A stretch of 64,000 nt of DNA. It comes from Streptomyces sp. A1136 (GTDB taxonomy: Bacteria > Actinomycetota > Actinomycetes > Streptomycetales > Streptomycetaceae). The notes under the pieces are model-generated. The model ran no database searches and was not told where the DNA came from. It saw nothing but the letters and a program-made list of their open reading frames with translations. Shown here one piece after another: positions 17,609 to 27,850 of this stretch. Numbering within the stretch: position 1 is the stretch's first letter; every line of letters starts with the position of its first letter. Both the position numbers and the translations under genes were made by a program. The DNA is taken from positions 1 to 64,000 of the forward strand of contig NZ_SSBJ01000015.1 in assembly GCF_004795055.1 (NCBI RefSeq), in the 5' to 3' direction.

Positions 17609-19660
17609 TCAGTGGCTGGAGTGGTCCCGGCGCGCGAAGGAGTCGTAGGGCTCCTCCGCGTCGGAGCCGCAGAGCTCGTCGTTGAGCTCCTTGAGCAGGT
17701 CGGCGAGGTCGGTGGGCCGGTCAGGGCCCCACCAATCACCCAGCAGCTCGGCGAGGGACTCCTCGCGGGCCCGGGACAGCCGGGCCGCGGCCTCGCGGCC
17801 CGGCGCGGTCAGGACCAGCGGCAGCCCGTCGCGGACGGCGAGCCCGCGCTCCTCGATCTGGCGGGAGGCCTCGGTGATGGTTTTGATCGGCACCATGGTG
17901 CGTTCCGCCAGCATCGCGGGCTCCACCGATCCGTACTTGTTGATCCGCAACAGCATCCAGCTGGCGGCGGGCAGCAGATCGAAGCCGGCCTTCCGGGTGA
18001 TCTTCTCGTAGACGTGGCGGCGGCCCTCGCGGCTCCCGAGCACCGACAGGGCCCGGGCCACCTCGTCGCGGGACGAGCGCTGGACGGGGTTGGTGGCGAT
18101 GGTCTCGCTCGCGTCGGGTGCGGTGACCGAGGCGCGCAGCTTGTCCTCCTTGAGGAACCAGGCGACGACGAAGGCGACGAGGACCACGGGCACGGCGTAG
18201 AGGAACACGTCGGTGATGGAGGACGCGTAGGCGTCGAGCACCCGCGGCCGGAGGTCGGCGGGCAGCATCGCGATCGCCCGCGGGTCGGCTTCGAGGCCGT
18301 GGACGCTCACCCCTGGCGGCAGGGGGACGCCGGCGAGGGTGGCGGAGAGCTGGCCGCCCAGCCGGTTGTTGAAGATCGTGCCGAAGATGGCGACGCCGAA
18401 GGAGGCGCCGATGGAGCGGAAGAAGGTGGCGCCCGAGGTCGCGACGCCCAGGTCCTCGTACCGGACGGCGTTTTGCACCACGAGGACCAGCACCTGCATG
18501 ACCAGGCCGAGGCCGGTGCCGAAGATGAAGAAGCAGACGCTCATGACCAGGTCGGAGCTGGTGCGCTCCAACTGGTGCAGGAGCAGCAGCCCGACGGCGG
18601 TGACGGCCGTGCCGGCGATCGGGAAGACCTTCCAGCGACCGGTCCGGCTGACGACCTGACCGCTGGCGGTGGAGGAGATCAGCAGACCGAACACCATCGG
18701 CAGCATGTGGACACCGGACATCGTCGGGGAGACGCCCCGGACGACCTGGAGGAAGGTGGGCAGGTAGACCATCGCGCCGAACATCGCGAAACCGATGACG
18801 AAGCTGATCACCGAGCAGAGGGTGAAGGTGCGGATCTTGAACAGGCCCAGTGGCAGGACGGGTTCCACGGCCCGCCGTTCGACGGCGAGGAAGGCGACGA
18901 GCAGCACGGCGCCCAGCACGGCGAGGCCGATGACCTGCGCCGAACCCCAGGCCCAGCTGGTGCCGCCGAGCGAGGCGACGAGCACGAAACAGGTGGCGAC
19001 CGAGGCGATGAGGAAGGTGCCGAGGTAGTCGATGGTGTGCTTCGAGGAGCGGCCCGGGATGTGCAGGGCGGCGGCGATGACGACGAGCGCGACGAGACCG
19101 ATGGGGAGGTTGATGTAGAAGACCCAGCGCCAGGACAGGTGGTCGACGAACAGGCCGCCGAGCAACGGGCCGAGGACGCTGGTGGCGCCGAAGACGGCAC
19201 CGAAGAGACCCTGGTACTTGCCGCGTTCGCGGGGCGGGACGATGTCGCCGACGATCGCCATGGACAGCACGATGAGTCCGCCGCCGCCCAGACCTTGCAG
19301 AGCCCGGTACCCGATGAGCTGCGGCATGTTCTGGGCCAGCCCGCACAGCGCCGAGCCGATCAGGAAGATGACGATGGCGGCCTGGTAGAGCTTCTTGCGG
19401 CCGTACTGGTCGCCGAGCTTGCCCCACAGGGGTGTGGCGGCGGTGGAAGCGAGGATGTAGGCGGTGACGACCCAGGACAGGTGCTCCATGCCGCCCAGGT
19501 CGCTCACGATCGTCGGCAGGGCGGTGGAGACGATGGTCTGGTCGAGCGCCGCGATGAGCAGTCCCAGCAGCAGCGCGCCGATGGCGACGAGCGCCTCCCT
19601 GGAGGTGTGCTCCGAGCCGGGCCGGGGGCCCACGGCCGACGTGGTCACTTCCTGTGCCAT
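17609..19660 (-). CDS. DHA2 family MFS drug exporter with a C-terminal MarR-like winged-helix domain
   Basis: A 683-residue protein. Residues about 20-510 form a 14-helix EmrB/QacA-type proton antiporter: [13 protein letters not shown] (motif D1), [11 protein letters not shown] (motif A) and [10 protein letters not shown]. Residues about 530-680 form a cytoplasmic tail with a MarR-like winged helix: [39 protein letters not shown] and [21 protein letters not shown]. The tail could sense the drug or bind DNA or a partner. I chose the ATG at 19660 because GGAGGA lies 5 nt upstream; an ATG 12 nt earlier lies on that ribosome site. Confidence 0.9.
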   Translation of the reverse strand: MAQEVTTSAVGPRPGSEHTSREALVAIGALLLGLLIAALDQTIVSTALPTIVSDLGGMEHLSWVVTAYILASTAATPLWGKLGDQYGRKKLYQAAIVIFLIGSALCGLAQNMPQLIGYRALQGLGGGGLIVLSMAIVGDIVPPRERGKYQGLFGAVFGATSVLGPLLGGLFVDHLSWRWVFYINLPIGLVALVVIAAALHIPGRSSKHTIDYLGTFLIASVATCFVLVASLGGTSWAWGSAQVIGLAVLGAVLLVAFLAVERRAVEPVLPLGLFKIRTFTLCSVISFVIGFAMFGAMVYLPTFLQVVRGVSPTMSGVHMLPMVFGLLISSTASGQVVSRTGRWKVFPIAGTAVTAVGLLLLHQLERTSSDLVMSVCFFIFGTGLGLVMQVLVLVVQNAVRYEDLGVATSGATFFRSIGASFGVAIFGTIFNNRLGGQLSATLAGVPLPPGVSVHGLEADPRAIAMLPADLRPRVLDAYASSITDVFLYAVPVVLVAFVVAWFLKEDKLRASVTAPDASETIATNPVQRSSRDEVARALSVLGSREGRRHVYEKITRKAGFDLLPAASWMLLRINKYGSVEPAMLAERTMVPIKTITEASRQIEERGLAVRDGLPLVLTAPGREAAARLSRAREESLAELLGDWWGPDRPTDLADLLKELNDELCGSDAEEPYDSFARRDHSSH

Positions 19661-19805
19661 CGGCTCCTCCATAGATGTCGGGGGCTCGGGCGTCCGAAGA
19701 TCGGCCGCCCGCCACGCGAACGGCCTGTTTCCCTCGTCGAGCCCCCTCGGGCGGGATCAACATCTCCATCCTGAGCGGTGTGTCCGGTTATGGCCTCTCG
19801 GGAGG

Positions 19806-19834
19806 TTGGGTGCGGCCTGGCGGGTCTGCATAAT
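19806..19834 (+). promoter_or_regulatory. Candidate HrdB-type promoter
   Basis: TTGGGT (19806-19811), 17-nt spacer, CATAAT (19829-19834), about 28 nt before the GTG of the zinc-ribbon/peptidoglycan-binding gene. By consensus only. Confidence 0.4.
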
Positions 19835-19862
19835 CGCTGGCATTGGCCAGGGAGGGTTTCCA

Positions 19863-20819
19863 GTGAGCGCTGAGCGCTGTCCAGATTGCGGCGCCCCGGG
19901 CGCCGGCTGCGGGTGTGCTCCGGCGGCGGGTTTCGACCCCCTGCGCATCCGTCCGTACGTCAGCCTGTCCGAAACCGGCCGGTCGGGTGACGCCGGGTCG
20001 ACCCCGCAGCCGGTGCTGGGCGCGATGGCGCAGCCCTTCGCGCCCGTCGACGCCGACGCGACGGAGCTGCTGCCCGCGGTCCCGCCCGGGCCCGCGACGG
20101 GACAGGACACCCCGGCGTACGGGACCCCCGCGCCGTCGGCGCAGCCCTGGCCGGACCACACGGTCCCGCTCCGCGCGGTCCGCCCGGCACCGGCCACCGG
20201 GAACATCACAGCGGGAGGGGAGGGTGGGGGTGGGGGTGGGGGCCCCGAGAAGCGGCGGAAGCTGCCCCTGTTGCTGCTGGGGGCCGCCGCCCTCGTCGTC
20301 GTCGGCGGTGTGGCCGTGGCCGTCGGTGCGTCCGGCGGTTCCGGGTCGGGTGACGCGACGCTCCTGGACGCGAAGCCGTCGGCGTCGACGGTCGGCATAT
20401 CCCCGGCCGGACCGTCGCGGGGGTCGCCCAGCGCGCCGGCCGGACCGTCGCCCTCGGCGTCCGTCTCGGCTTCGGCCTCGCCCAGCGCGTCGCGTTCTCC
20501 GTCGCCGTCCGCGTCGGCGAGCGCGTCCCGTTCCTCGGCGCCCCCGTCTCGGAGCCCCTCGCCCTCGCCGAGCCGCACCACCGCCCCGCCGCCTCCGCCC
20601 GCCGCCCAGGGCCCGACCCTGCGCTACGGCGATTCCGGCCCGGATGTGAAGAGGCTCCAGCAGCTCCTGGCCGGGCAGGGCCTGTACCGCGGCAAGCCCG
20701 ACGGCAAGTACGGCAAGTCCACGGAGGACGCGGTGTCGCAGTTCCAGTGGTACAACGACATCACCGAGGACCCGTGGGGCGTCTACGGCCCCGCGACCCG
20801 CAAGGCCCTGGAGGGCTGA
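19863..20819 (+). CDS. Membrane protein with N-terminal zinc-ribbon-like motif and extracellular peptidoglycan-binding domain
   Basis: 318 residues in four parts. A cytoplasmic N-terminus carries four closely spaced cysteines (CPDCGAPGAGCGC, residues 6-18), likely a metal-binding finger. A disordered stretch with a run of glycines follows, then one membrane helix (about 135-158). Outside the membrane is a long Ser/Pro/Ala linker and a C-terminal PG_binding_1 domain (LRYGDSGPDVKRLQQLL, KYGKSTEDAVSQFQ). It would link the cell wall to the cytoplasm. The GTG follows GGGAGGG by 8 nt. The linker has degenerate SASPSAS repeats. Confidence 0.85.
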   Translation: MSAERCPDCGAPGAGCGCAPAAGFDPLRIRPYVSLSETGRSGDAGSTPQPVLGAMAQPFAPVDADATELLPAVPPGPATGQDTPAYGTPAPSAQPWPDHTVPLRAVRPAPATGNITAGGEGGGGGGGPEKRRKLPLLLLGAAALVVVGGVAVAVGASGGSGSGDATLLDAKPSASTVGISPAGPSRGSPSAPAGPSPSASVSASASPSASRSPSPSASASASRSSAPPSRSPSPSPSRTTAPPPPPAAQGPTLRYGDSGPDVKRLQQLLAGQGLYRGKPDGKYGKSTEDAVSQFQWYNDITEDPWGVYGPATRKALEG

Positions 20820-20859
20820 GTCTCCCGCGGTCCGGAAGCCGCGCCCCCGCGACCGGTTC

Positions 20860-21201
20860 TCACCACTCCCGGGTGGCGACGAGTTCCTCGACGTCCGCGC
20901 CGGCGAAGCCGTGGGCCGCCGCCACGAACCGGATGTCCTCGGCGATCTCCTCGCGCGCGACGGTCTCGATCTCGCTCCCGGCTGCCTCGGAATCCGCCTC
21001 CAGGAGGTTGAACGCGTCCGTGGCCGCGTGGGTGAGCAGGCACAGTGCCGCCAGGTCGGAAGGCCGCTCGGCCTCGATCCACTCGCACAACCGCACGAGG
21101 ACCGCCCTGCCCCGGTCGAGAACGTGATCCGGGTAGTAGGGGTCGGTGTACAGCCGCCGCAGGAAGCCATGGGCCGCCAGCTGCTGGTTCGTGATGGGCA
21201 T
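20860..21201 (-). CDS. DUF5713 family protein
   Basis: A 113-residue, mostly helical, acidic cytoplasmic protein. FLRRLYTDPYYPDHVLDRG, LALCLLTHAATDAFNLLE-like helices and the REEIAEDIRFVAAAHGF end fit the family as I remember it. No known function, catalytic motif or export signal. GGGGAGG lies very close to the ATG. Divergent from the hairpin RNA/HAD locus. Confidence 0.78.
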   Translation of the reverse strand: MPITNQQLAAHGFLRRLYTDPYYPDHVLDRGRAVLVRLCEWIEAERPSDLAALCLLTHAATDAFNLLEADSEAAGSEIETVAREEIAEDIRFVAAAHGFAGADVEELVATREW

Positions 21202-21357
21202 GACCCCTCCCCGTCGTCGCCGGGCCGGCGGCGCGGGTGGCGCCGGCCGGTGGGCCGATCATTCGTCGTCGGACTGACACGACCGGCGCGGGCAGCGCTC
21301 GCACGGCCCTTCGGTCCCCGAGCACCGCCCGGGACCTCGCGCTGCCCTGCCCTGCCC

Positions 21358-21418
21358 CCGCCGTCGTGGGCACCCCGCGCCCACCGTCCTGGGCGGCTGC
21401 CCCACCGTCGTGGGCGGC
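21358..21418. repeat. Degenerate ACCGTCGTGGGCGG repeats
   Basis: Three copies of (A/G)CCGTC(G/C)TGGGC with a period of about 22 nt in the 363-nt gap between the DUF5713 and HAD genes. No gene is evident in this gap; the right end holds a promoter and hairpin listed separately. Confidence 0.45.
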
Positions 21419-21446
21419 CCCGCCTCACCCCCCTCGAAGTCCCCGG

Positions 21447-21477
21447 TTGGCGCGAACCCCTCCCGGTTTTGTATAGT
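21447..21477 (+). promoter_or_regulatory. Promoter for the hairpin RNA / HAD leader
   Basis: A near-perfect -10, TATAGT at 21472-21477, preceded by TTGTA, with a weak -35 TTGGCG at 21447-21452 (19-nt spacing). Transcription should begin near 21484, at the foot of the hairpin. Confidence 0.55.
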
Positions 21478-21481
21478 GCAG

Positions 21482-21540
21482 GAACAAAGTGGTTCCGTCC
21501 TCATCCCCTGACCGGGGGACGGAACCACTTGTTCTCTTTT
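21482..21540 (+). ncRNA. Candidate small hairpin RNA or attenuator
   Basis: From about the predicted transcription start, an 18-bp stem with one bulged A (GAACAAAGTGGTTCCGTCC at 21482-21500 with GGACGGAACCACTTGTTC at 21517-21534) encloses a 16-nt C-rich loop and is followed at once by TCTTTT. That is a complete intrinsic terminator within 60 nt of a promoter, rare in so GC-rich a genome, and no upstream gene on this strand needs it. Either a short RNA of about 55-60 nt or an attenuator for the HAD gene 25 nt downstream. Confidence 0.5.
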
Positions 21541-21564
21541 GCCCCCGCGTCTGGAGCCCAGCCG

Positions 21565-22260
21565 ATGTCGGCCAGCACCACCAACAACGCCGCCCGCACC
21601 ACCGTCGTCCTCTCCGCCAAGGCCTTGCTCCTGGACATGGACGGCACGCTCGTCAACTCGGACGCGGTGGTCGAACGGTGCTGGCGTGACTGGGCGGTGG
21701 AGCACGGACTGGACCCGCGGGAAGCGCTCAAGGTCGTGCACGGCCGCCAGGGCTACGCCACGATGGCGATCCTGCTGCCCGGGCGCCCGATGGAGCAGAA
21801 CCACGCCGAGAACGCCGAGATGCTCGCCCGCGAGACGGCCGACACCGATGGTGTGGTGCCCGTCGAAGGCGCCCCGGAGTTCATGGCGGCGATCGCCGAC
21901 CTGCCGCACGCACTCGTCACCTCCGCCGACGCCGCGCTGGCCACGGTCCGTATGTCCGCGGCCGCCCTGCCCATGCCCCGCGTGCGGGTGACCGCCGAAT
22001 CGGTCGGCGCGAGCAAGCCCGACCCCGAGGGGTTCCTCAAGGGCGCCGCCGAGCTTGGGGTGGACCCGGCCGACTGTGTCGTGTTCGAGGACTCGGGCGC
22101 CGGTATCGCCGCCGGTCAGGCCGCCGGTATGCGCGTGGTCGGCATCGGCCCGCGCGCGGCCGCCCACGCCCCGACCGCCCATGTCCGGGACCTGAGGTCG
22201 GTACGCGTCGACTCCGCCCCGGACGGCACCCTCCGCCTCACGCTCACCACGCCCGCCTGA
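21565..22260 (+). CDS. HAD-family sugar-phosphatase-like hydrolase
   Basis: A 231-residue HAD phosphatase with a beta-phosphoglucomutase-like cap. Motif I is LLLDMDGTL with Asp24 (nucleophile) and Asp26, motif II is LVTSAD, motif III includes Lys in GASKPDPEGF, and motif IV is VFEDSGAG. It probably hydrolyses a sugar phosphate or similar small phosphate ester in the cytoplasm. The ATG at 21565 follows GGAG by 8 nt. The leader begins with the terminator-like hairpin, so expression may depend on read-through. Confidence 0.88.
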   Translation: MSASTTNNAARTTVVLSAKALLLDMDGTLVNSDAVVERCWRDWAVEHGLDPREALKVVHGRQGYATMAILLPGRPMEQNHAENAEMLARETADTDGVVPVEGAPEFMAAIADLPHALVTSADAALATVRMSAAALPMPRVRVTAESVGASKPDPEGFLKGAAELGVDPADCVVFEDSGAGIAAGQAAGMRVVGIGPRAAAHAPTAHVRDLRSVRVDSAPDGTLRLTLTTPA

Positions 22261-22520
22261 TACCCACCGGCCCGGGCGCCTCCGGTCCGCACCCGCCCCA
22301 CTCCGCACCCCGCCCGGCCCACTCCGCATCCCGCGCCGGCGACACGGACGGGGCCCCGACGGCATCTGCGCTCACCGTCGACCGGGGCCACCATCACCCG
22401 GCGCCAGGACGGCCAGGGGGAAGGCGACGGCGAGGGGGAAGGCGACGCGCGGGCGATCAAGCCCGCGGTCGCCCCGGCCCTGGTGTTCTCGGTTGCCAGT
22501 CGCCTCGGTTCCCGGTCGCC
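22261..22520. other. Intergenic, no gene seen
   Basis: A 260-nt gap between convergent genes. It contains two direct copies of GGGGGAAGGCGACG (22416-22446) and GC-rich inverted segments that may terminate both genes; no hairpin stands out. Confidence 0.4.
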
Positions 22521-23102
22521 TCAGCCCGCGATCGCCTCGTACAGCGAGAACCCGGCCAGCGCCGCCATCACCGCGGCCGCCACCTTGGTGATCAGCCTCA
22601 GCGGCACGTGCTTCATCAGCGTGCGGCCGCCCAGGATGCCGATGCCGGCGACCGCCCACAGGGCCAGCACGGCTCCGACGCCGACCGAGACGGGGTTGTC
22701 GTACCGCGCGGCGAGGTTGGCGGTCATGATCTGGGTCAGGTCGCCGAACTCCGCCACCAGGATCAGCATGAAGCCGGCCCCCGCCACCCTCCAGAAGGAC
22801 TGGTCGGCGGGCGGCTTGACCTCTTCCTCGTCATCGCTCTTCTTGAAGAGCAGCATGGCCGCGCCCGCGAGGAACAGCACGCCCACGACGGCCTGCACCA
22901 GCCGGTGCGGGAGCAGCGTGAGGACGCTGCCCGCCGCGATGGCGAGTCCGACGTGCAGGGCGAAGGCGGCGGCGACGCCCGCGAAGACGTAGGACGCGCG
23001 GTAGCGGGTGCCGAGCATCAGTCCGGCCAGGGCCGTCTTGTCGGGGAGTTCGGCGAGGAAGACGACGCCGAAGGCGATCGCCGTGACGGTGAAGCTGAAC
23101 AC
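22521..23102 (-). CDS. TMEM165/GDT1 (UPF0016) family manganese/calcium transporter
   Basis: A 193-residue membrane protein with six helices in two repeated halves. Each half bears the family signature: FLAELPDKT at about 15-23 and LVAEFGDLTQ at about 112-121 (ExGD[KR][ST]-type), joined by an acidic cytoplasmic loop KKSDDEEEVK. Bacterial members are tied to Mn2+ efflux and GDT1 to Mn2+/Ca2+ exchange. The upstream yybP-ykoY riboswitch supports manganese as the cargo, with export switched on when Mn2+ is high. Confidence 0.92.
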   Translation of the reverse strand: MFSFTVTAIAFGVVFLAELPDKTALAGLMLGTRYRASYVFAGVAAAFALHVGLAIAAGSVLTLLPHRLVQAVVGVLFLAGAAMLLFKKSDDEEEVKPPADQSFWRVAGAGFMLILVAEFGDLTQIMTANLAARYDNPVSVGVGAVLALWAVAGIGILGGRTLMKHVPLRLITKVAAAVMAALAGFSLYEAIAG

Positions 23103-23235
23103 GGGGGCAGAACCTCAATCGGTCGGGCGGGACGCCGTCGCTACCGAGAGACCTGGGATGTACGAGGGGTCGCTTCGGCTCGGCGGCGCCCCGGATTGGT
23201 TGCCACGCGGGATGCGTGGCGCCGGGACACTGCGG

Positions 23236-23336
23236 CCGAAGGTCTCGCTGGCCGACCGCCTGCGCGGTCTGCCTCCGGGCGCCGGCTGGTGTGACCCAGC
23301 AGTATGTCGACGGTCCGGCGAAGAGCTACTCCCCTT
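23236..23336 (-). promoter_or_regulatory. yybP-ykoY manganese riboswitch
   Basis: Read on the minus strand, the element opens with AAGGGGAGTAGC (23336-23325). It then has the conserved block ACCGTCGACATACTGCTGGG and closes with CAGCGAGACCTTCG (23250-23237), the expected 5' and 3' strands of the paired manganese sensor. The leader runs about 130 nt on to the GDT1-family gene. Mn2+ binding should raise expression. Confidence 0.9.
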
Positions 23337-23591
23337 CTGCTCCACCAGCGTACGCGATGCCCGCCGAGGCGTAGGGCGTCCGGAATGTGACGTTGACCCC
23401 AGCTCGCCCGCCCGCCTCGCAAGGTTCCCCAACTCCCTCGCACATCAGCCCTCTTCAAATCCTTGATGTGACGTGTCCATGTCGGCAGCCTGTCACCTGG
23501 CGCCCACCCGTCGGCCATCTGGCGCCGCCACCATGGCCGCGACCCGCCGGGGTCGCACGGCCACCGCCCCCCACACGTCAAGGGAGCCCTC

Positions 23592-24254
23592 ATGGCGCTC
23601 ATACCTTCCATCTACGCGCGTCGAGCCGGTCGGATCGGCGTCCTCGCCTCCGCCGTCGCGCTCGCGGCCCTCACCTCCCTCGCCGGTGCGCCCGCCGCCC
23701 AGGCCTCCCCGCCCGCCCCCATCAGCGCCGCCGCGGCCCGTTCGTACCTGGCCACGGTGACCCCGGTCGCGGAAGGCTCCCTCAGCGGCTACAGCCGCGC
23801 CCTCTTCCCGCACTGGAGCACCGTCTCCGGAACCTGCGACACGCGTGAGACCGTCCTCAAACGGGACGGCTCGGGCGTGGTCGTCTCCTCCTCCTGCTCG
23901 GCCGTCAGCGGGAGCTGGTACTCCGAGTACGACGGCGCGACCTGGACCGCCGCCTCCGACGTCGACATCGACCACGTGGTCCCGCTCGCGGAGGCCTGGC
24001 GCTCGGGCGCCGCCTCCTGGACCACCGCCAAGCGCCGGCAGTTCGCGAACGACCTCACCAGGCCGCAGCTCATCGCCGTCACCGACAACGTCAACCAGTC
24101 CAAGGGCGACCAGGATCCGGGCACGTGGCTGCCGCCCCGTACCGCCTACCGCTGTACGTACGCCCGGATGTGGGTCGAGGTGAAGCAGTACTGGGGTCTG
24201 AGCATGAACCCCGCCGAGAAGACCGCCTTGGTCGACGTCCTCAACGGCTGCTGA
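23592..24254 (+). CDS. Secreted HNH (DUF1524-like) nuclease
   Basis: A 220-residue exported nuclease. It has a signal peptide (residues 1-38, AQA-S) and then the HNH core DVDIDHVVPLAEAWRSGA (about 123-140), with NDLTRPQLIAVTDNVNQSKGDQDPGTWLPP supplying the Asn and second metal His/Asp equivalents. Four or more cysteines (GTCDTRE, SSSCSAV, YRCTY, NGC) suggest disulfides. It probably degrades external DNA for nutrition or competition. The ATG follows GGGAG by 6 nt. The 255 nt before it hold no other gene. Confidence 0.9.
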   Translation: MALIPSIYARRAGRIGVLASAVALAALTSLAGAPAAQASPPAPISAAAARSYLATVTPVAEGSLSGYSRALFPHWSTVSGTCDTRETVLKRDGSGVVVSSSCSAVSGSWYSEYDGATWTAASDVDIDHVVPLAEAWRSGAASWTTAKRRQFANDLTRPQLIAVTDNVNQSKGDQDPGTWLPPRTAYRCTYARMWVEVKQYWGLSMNPAEKTALVDVLNGC

Positions 24255-24337
24255 CGCCCACTCCCCTCCGCGCCTTCCCCGCCGTCCCGGCCATCGGAAG
24301 CGGACGCCGGCCCCCCTCCCCCACCAGGGCGATCCTT

Positions 24338-24355
24338 CTCCCCCACCAGGGGGAG
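24338..24355. terminator. Small hairpin after the HNH nuclease
   Basis: CTCCCCC with GGGGGAG around ACCA; a second CTCCCCCACCAGG copy sits just upstream. Probable terminator, weak evidence. Confidence 0.4.
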
Positions 24356-24415
24356 GCCAGGGGCCCCCTCCACCCCGTACCGTGATCGAAGGGGACGAGG
24401 GGGAGGGGGAGTTCG

Positions 24416-26074
<1,659 letters not shown>

Positions 26075-26224
26075 CGCGTACGGCCGGACCGGGGTCGCGT
26101 GGCCGGCGGCGGCCTGTCCGGGAGGGGGCGCCGCTGTCCGCTCCCGGGTGTGGTGTGCCGGGCGGGGCGGTTGACGGACCGGCCGCCCCGGGGCTCGGGG
26201 GTGTCGGCGGCGGGCGTACGCTGT

Positions 26225-26923
26225 ATGGCTGTCAAGCCGCCCCTGCCGCTCCCCGCGACGACGCGGCGCTTCGGACTGGGGAGTCCCGCCTTGCTTGAGA
26301 CTCTGGGTTCGCTGACCACGAGCCCCTGGATCTATGCCGTGGTGGCGGTGTCCGTCGTGCTGGACGTGTTCGTGCCGGTGTTGCCGAGCGGTGTCCTGGT
26401 GATCACCTCGGCGGCCGCCGCGGCGGCGGCCGGGGCCGCGGGTTCGCCGGCGCCGGTGCCCGCGCGGGTGCCGGACATCATGGCGCTGCTGGTCATCGCG
26501 ACGACGGCCTCGGTGCTGGGCGACATGGCCGCGTTCCGGCTGGCCCGTCGCGGTGGTGCCCGGCTGGACCGGGCGATCGCCCGCTCGCGCCGGCTGACCC
26601 GGGCCCACGAGCGGCTGGGGGTGGCCCTGGCGCGTGGTGGCGGCGCGTTGGTGGTGATCGCCCGCTTCGCGCCGGCGGGACGCTCGGTGGTGTCGTTGGG
26701 GGCGGGCAAGACGCAGCGCGAGGTGCGTGAGTTCCTGCCGTGGTCGGTGCTCGCGGGCATGGCGTGGGCCGGTTACAGCGTGGCGTTGGGATATTTCGGC
26801 ACGCAGTGGCTGGGCGCGGCCTGGTTGGGCACGGCGGTGTCCGTCGTCGCCCTGTTCGCGGCCGGCTCCCTCGCGGTGTTCCTGCTGCGCCGCCCCCTGC
26901 CGTCGGCGGCGCCGGCCGCGTAG
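26225..26923 (+). CDS. DedA family membrane protein
   Basis: A 232-residue SNARE-associated/DedA-fold membrane protein with helices at about 15-40, 65-95, 140-165 and 175-205. Typical motifs are VPVLPSG in the first re-entrant region, GDMAAFRLAR and the RFAPAGRSVVSLGAG stretch, which carries the conserved arginines. DedA proteins move undecaprenyl-phosphate or phospholipids across the membrane or support proton-motive force; the exact cargo is not known here. Confidence 0.85.
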   Translation: MAVKPPLPLPATTRRFGLGSPALLETLGSLTTSPWIYAVVAVSVVLDVFVPVLPSGVLVITSAAAAAAAGAAGSPAPVPARVPDIMALLVIATTASVLGDMAAFRLARRGGARLDRAIARSRRLTRAHERLGVALARGGGALVVIARFAPAGRSVVSLGAGKTQREVREFLPWSVLAGMAWAGYSVALGYFGTQWLGAAWLGTAVSVVALFAAGSLAVFLLRRPLPSAAPAA

Positions 26924-26983
26924 TGCGCGGCCTCGGGACGGAATTCGTAGGGGACGGCGAGGCGCTCCCACGGCGGGCGGGGC

Positions 26984-27090
26984 GCTCGTACGGGGTGGCC
27001 TGGGTCTCGTACCGGTTGGCGCGGGGGCTCGTGCGGGACTCGTACGGGCCGGGACCGGACGCGTTCGGCGATCGTGCGGGCCTCGTACGG
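26984..27090. repeat. Cluster of CTCGTACGG-like words
   Basis: Six copies of CTCGT(A/G)CGG or one-base variants (at about 26984, 27006, 27029, 27039, 27071 and 27082) in the 355-nt interval between the DedA gene and the next secreted protein. The interval has no convincing gene. The words could be binding sites or decay of a former coding repeat. Confidence 0.45.
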
Positions 27091-27278
27091 CGCGGGCTCC
27101 TTGCGGCTCGCGCGCGGGGCCGGGCGTAGGCCGGTCGGGGCAGTCGGTCACCCGTTCACCCGGCTGCGATCGCCGGGTGGGCGCCGGGCTCCTAGCGTCC
27201 TGGGCAGGGAGCGCGACCGAATCCGCTCACACCCGTGTCCTGGCCGCGCCGTTTCGAGGAGCCCGAGGAGTTCACTCC

Positions 27279-27773
27279 ATGCCCGCTACCCGTAAGCGGT
27301 ACCGCCTGACCGGAGCCGCCGCCGCGGCCCTCGTCATCACCGCCGTCACGCCCACCACCCTCGCCCAGGCCAACGCGTCCGCGTCCGTCTCGCCCGGGGT
27401 CGTCGCCCCGGGCAGCCGGGTCAACCTCAGTGTCACGGGCTGCGGCACCCGGACCGCAAGGGCGTCCTCGCCCGCGTTCGGGGACGTGCAACTGGCGCCC
27501 GGCAACGCGCAGGCCACCCGGCTGTCCGGCAGCGCCATCGTCTTCGGCGGCGCCACGACCGGTTCGCACCCCGTCACGTTCGAGTGCGGTGGCTCCGGCG
27601 GTGAGCGGGTCACGGTGACGTTGACCGTCAGCCTCGGCGCCGCCCGCGGCGGGCTGGGCGGCAGCGTGGGTTCGATGAGCACGGGCGCGGTCGCCGTCGG
27701 CGGCGCGCTCGTGGCGAGCGCCCTGGGCGCCGGGCTGTGGGTGGTGCGCCGGCGCAGGGAGACGCACGCCTGA
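27279..27773 (+). CDS. Secreted, C-terminally anchored small protein
   Basis: 164 residues. It has a signal peptide (1-31, ANA-S), an Ig-like beta-rich domain opening with VSPGVVAPGSRVNLSVTGCG and a single disulfide pair (TGCG and FECGG). A C-terminal membrane helix (about 135-155) ends in RRRRETHA. The gene has GAGGAG 8 nt before the ATG. Similar small exported proteins are common in Streptomyces envelopes. I do not recognise a specific function; there is no LPXTG motif. Confidence 0.8.
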   Translation: MPATRKRYRLTGAAAAALVITAVTPTTLAQANASASVSPGVVAPGSRVNLSVTGCGTRTARASSPAFGDVQLAPGNAQATRLSGSAIVFGGATTGSHPVTFECGGSGGERVTVTLTVSLGAARGGLGGSVGSMSTGAVAVGGALVASALGAGLWVVRRRRETHA

Positions 27774-27790
27774 GGGCCCTCCTCGCCCGG

Positions 27791-27850
27791 CCTCACCGGG
27801 CGGTCTGCCTCACCGGGCGGTCTGGCTCACCGGGCGGTCCGCCTCACCGG
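27791..27850. repeat. 17-bp tandem repeat reaching the DUF2277 stop codon
   Basis: CCTCACCGGGCGGTCTG occurs three times in tandem with one or two changes plus a partial fourth copy. The last copy contains the stop codon of the DUF2277 gene. It may have grown from a terminator stem. Confidence 0.7.

Noticed and set aside
17612..19774. 720-codon open frame antisense to the MFS-MarR gene
   Set aside because: Composition dominated by Asp, Glu, Gly and Gln runs from mirrored codons; the membrane protein is the real gene.
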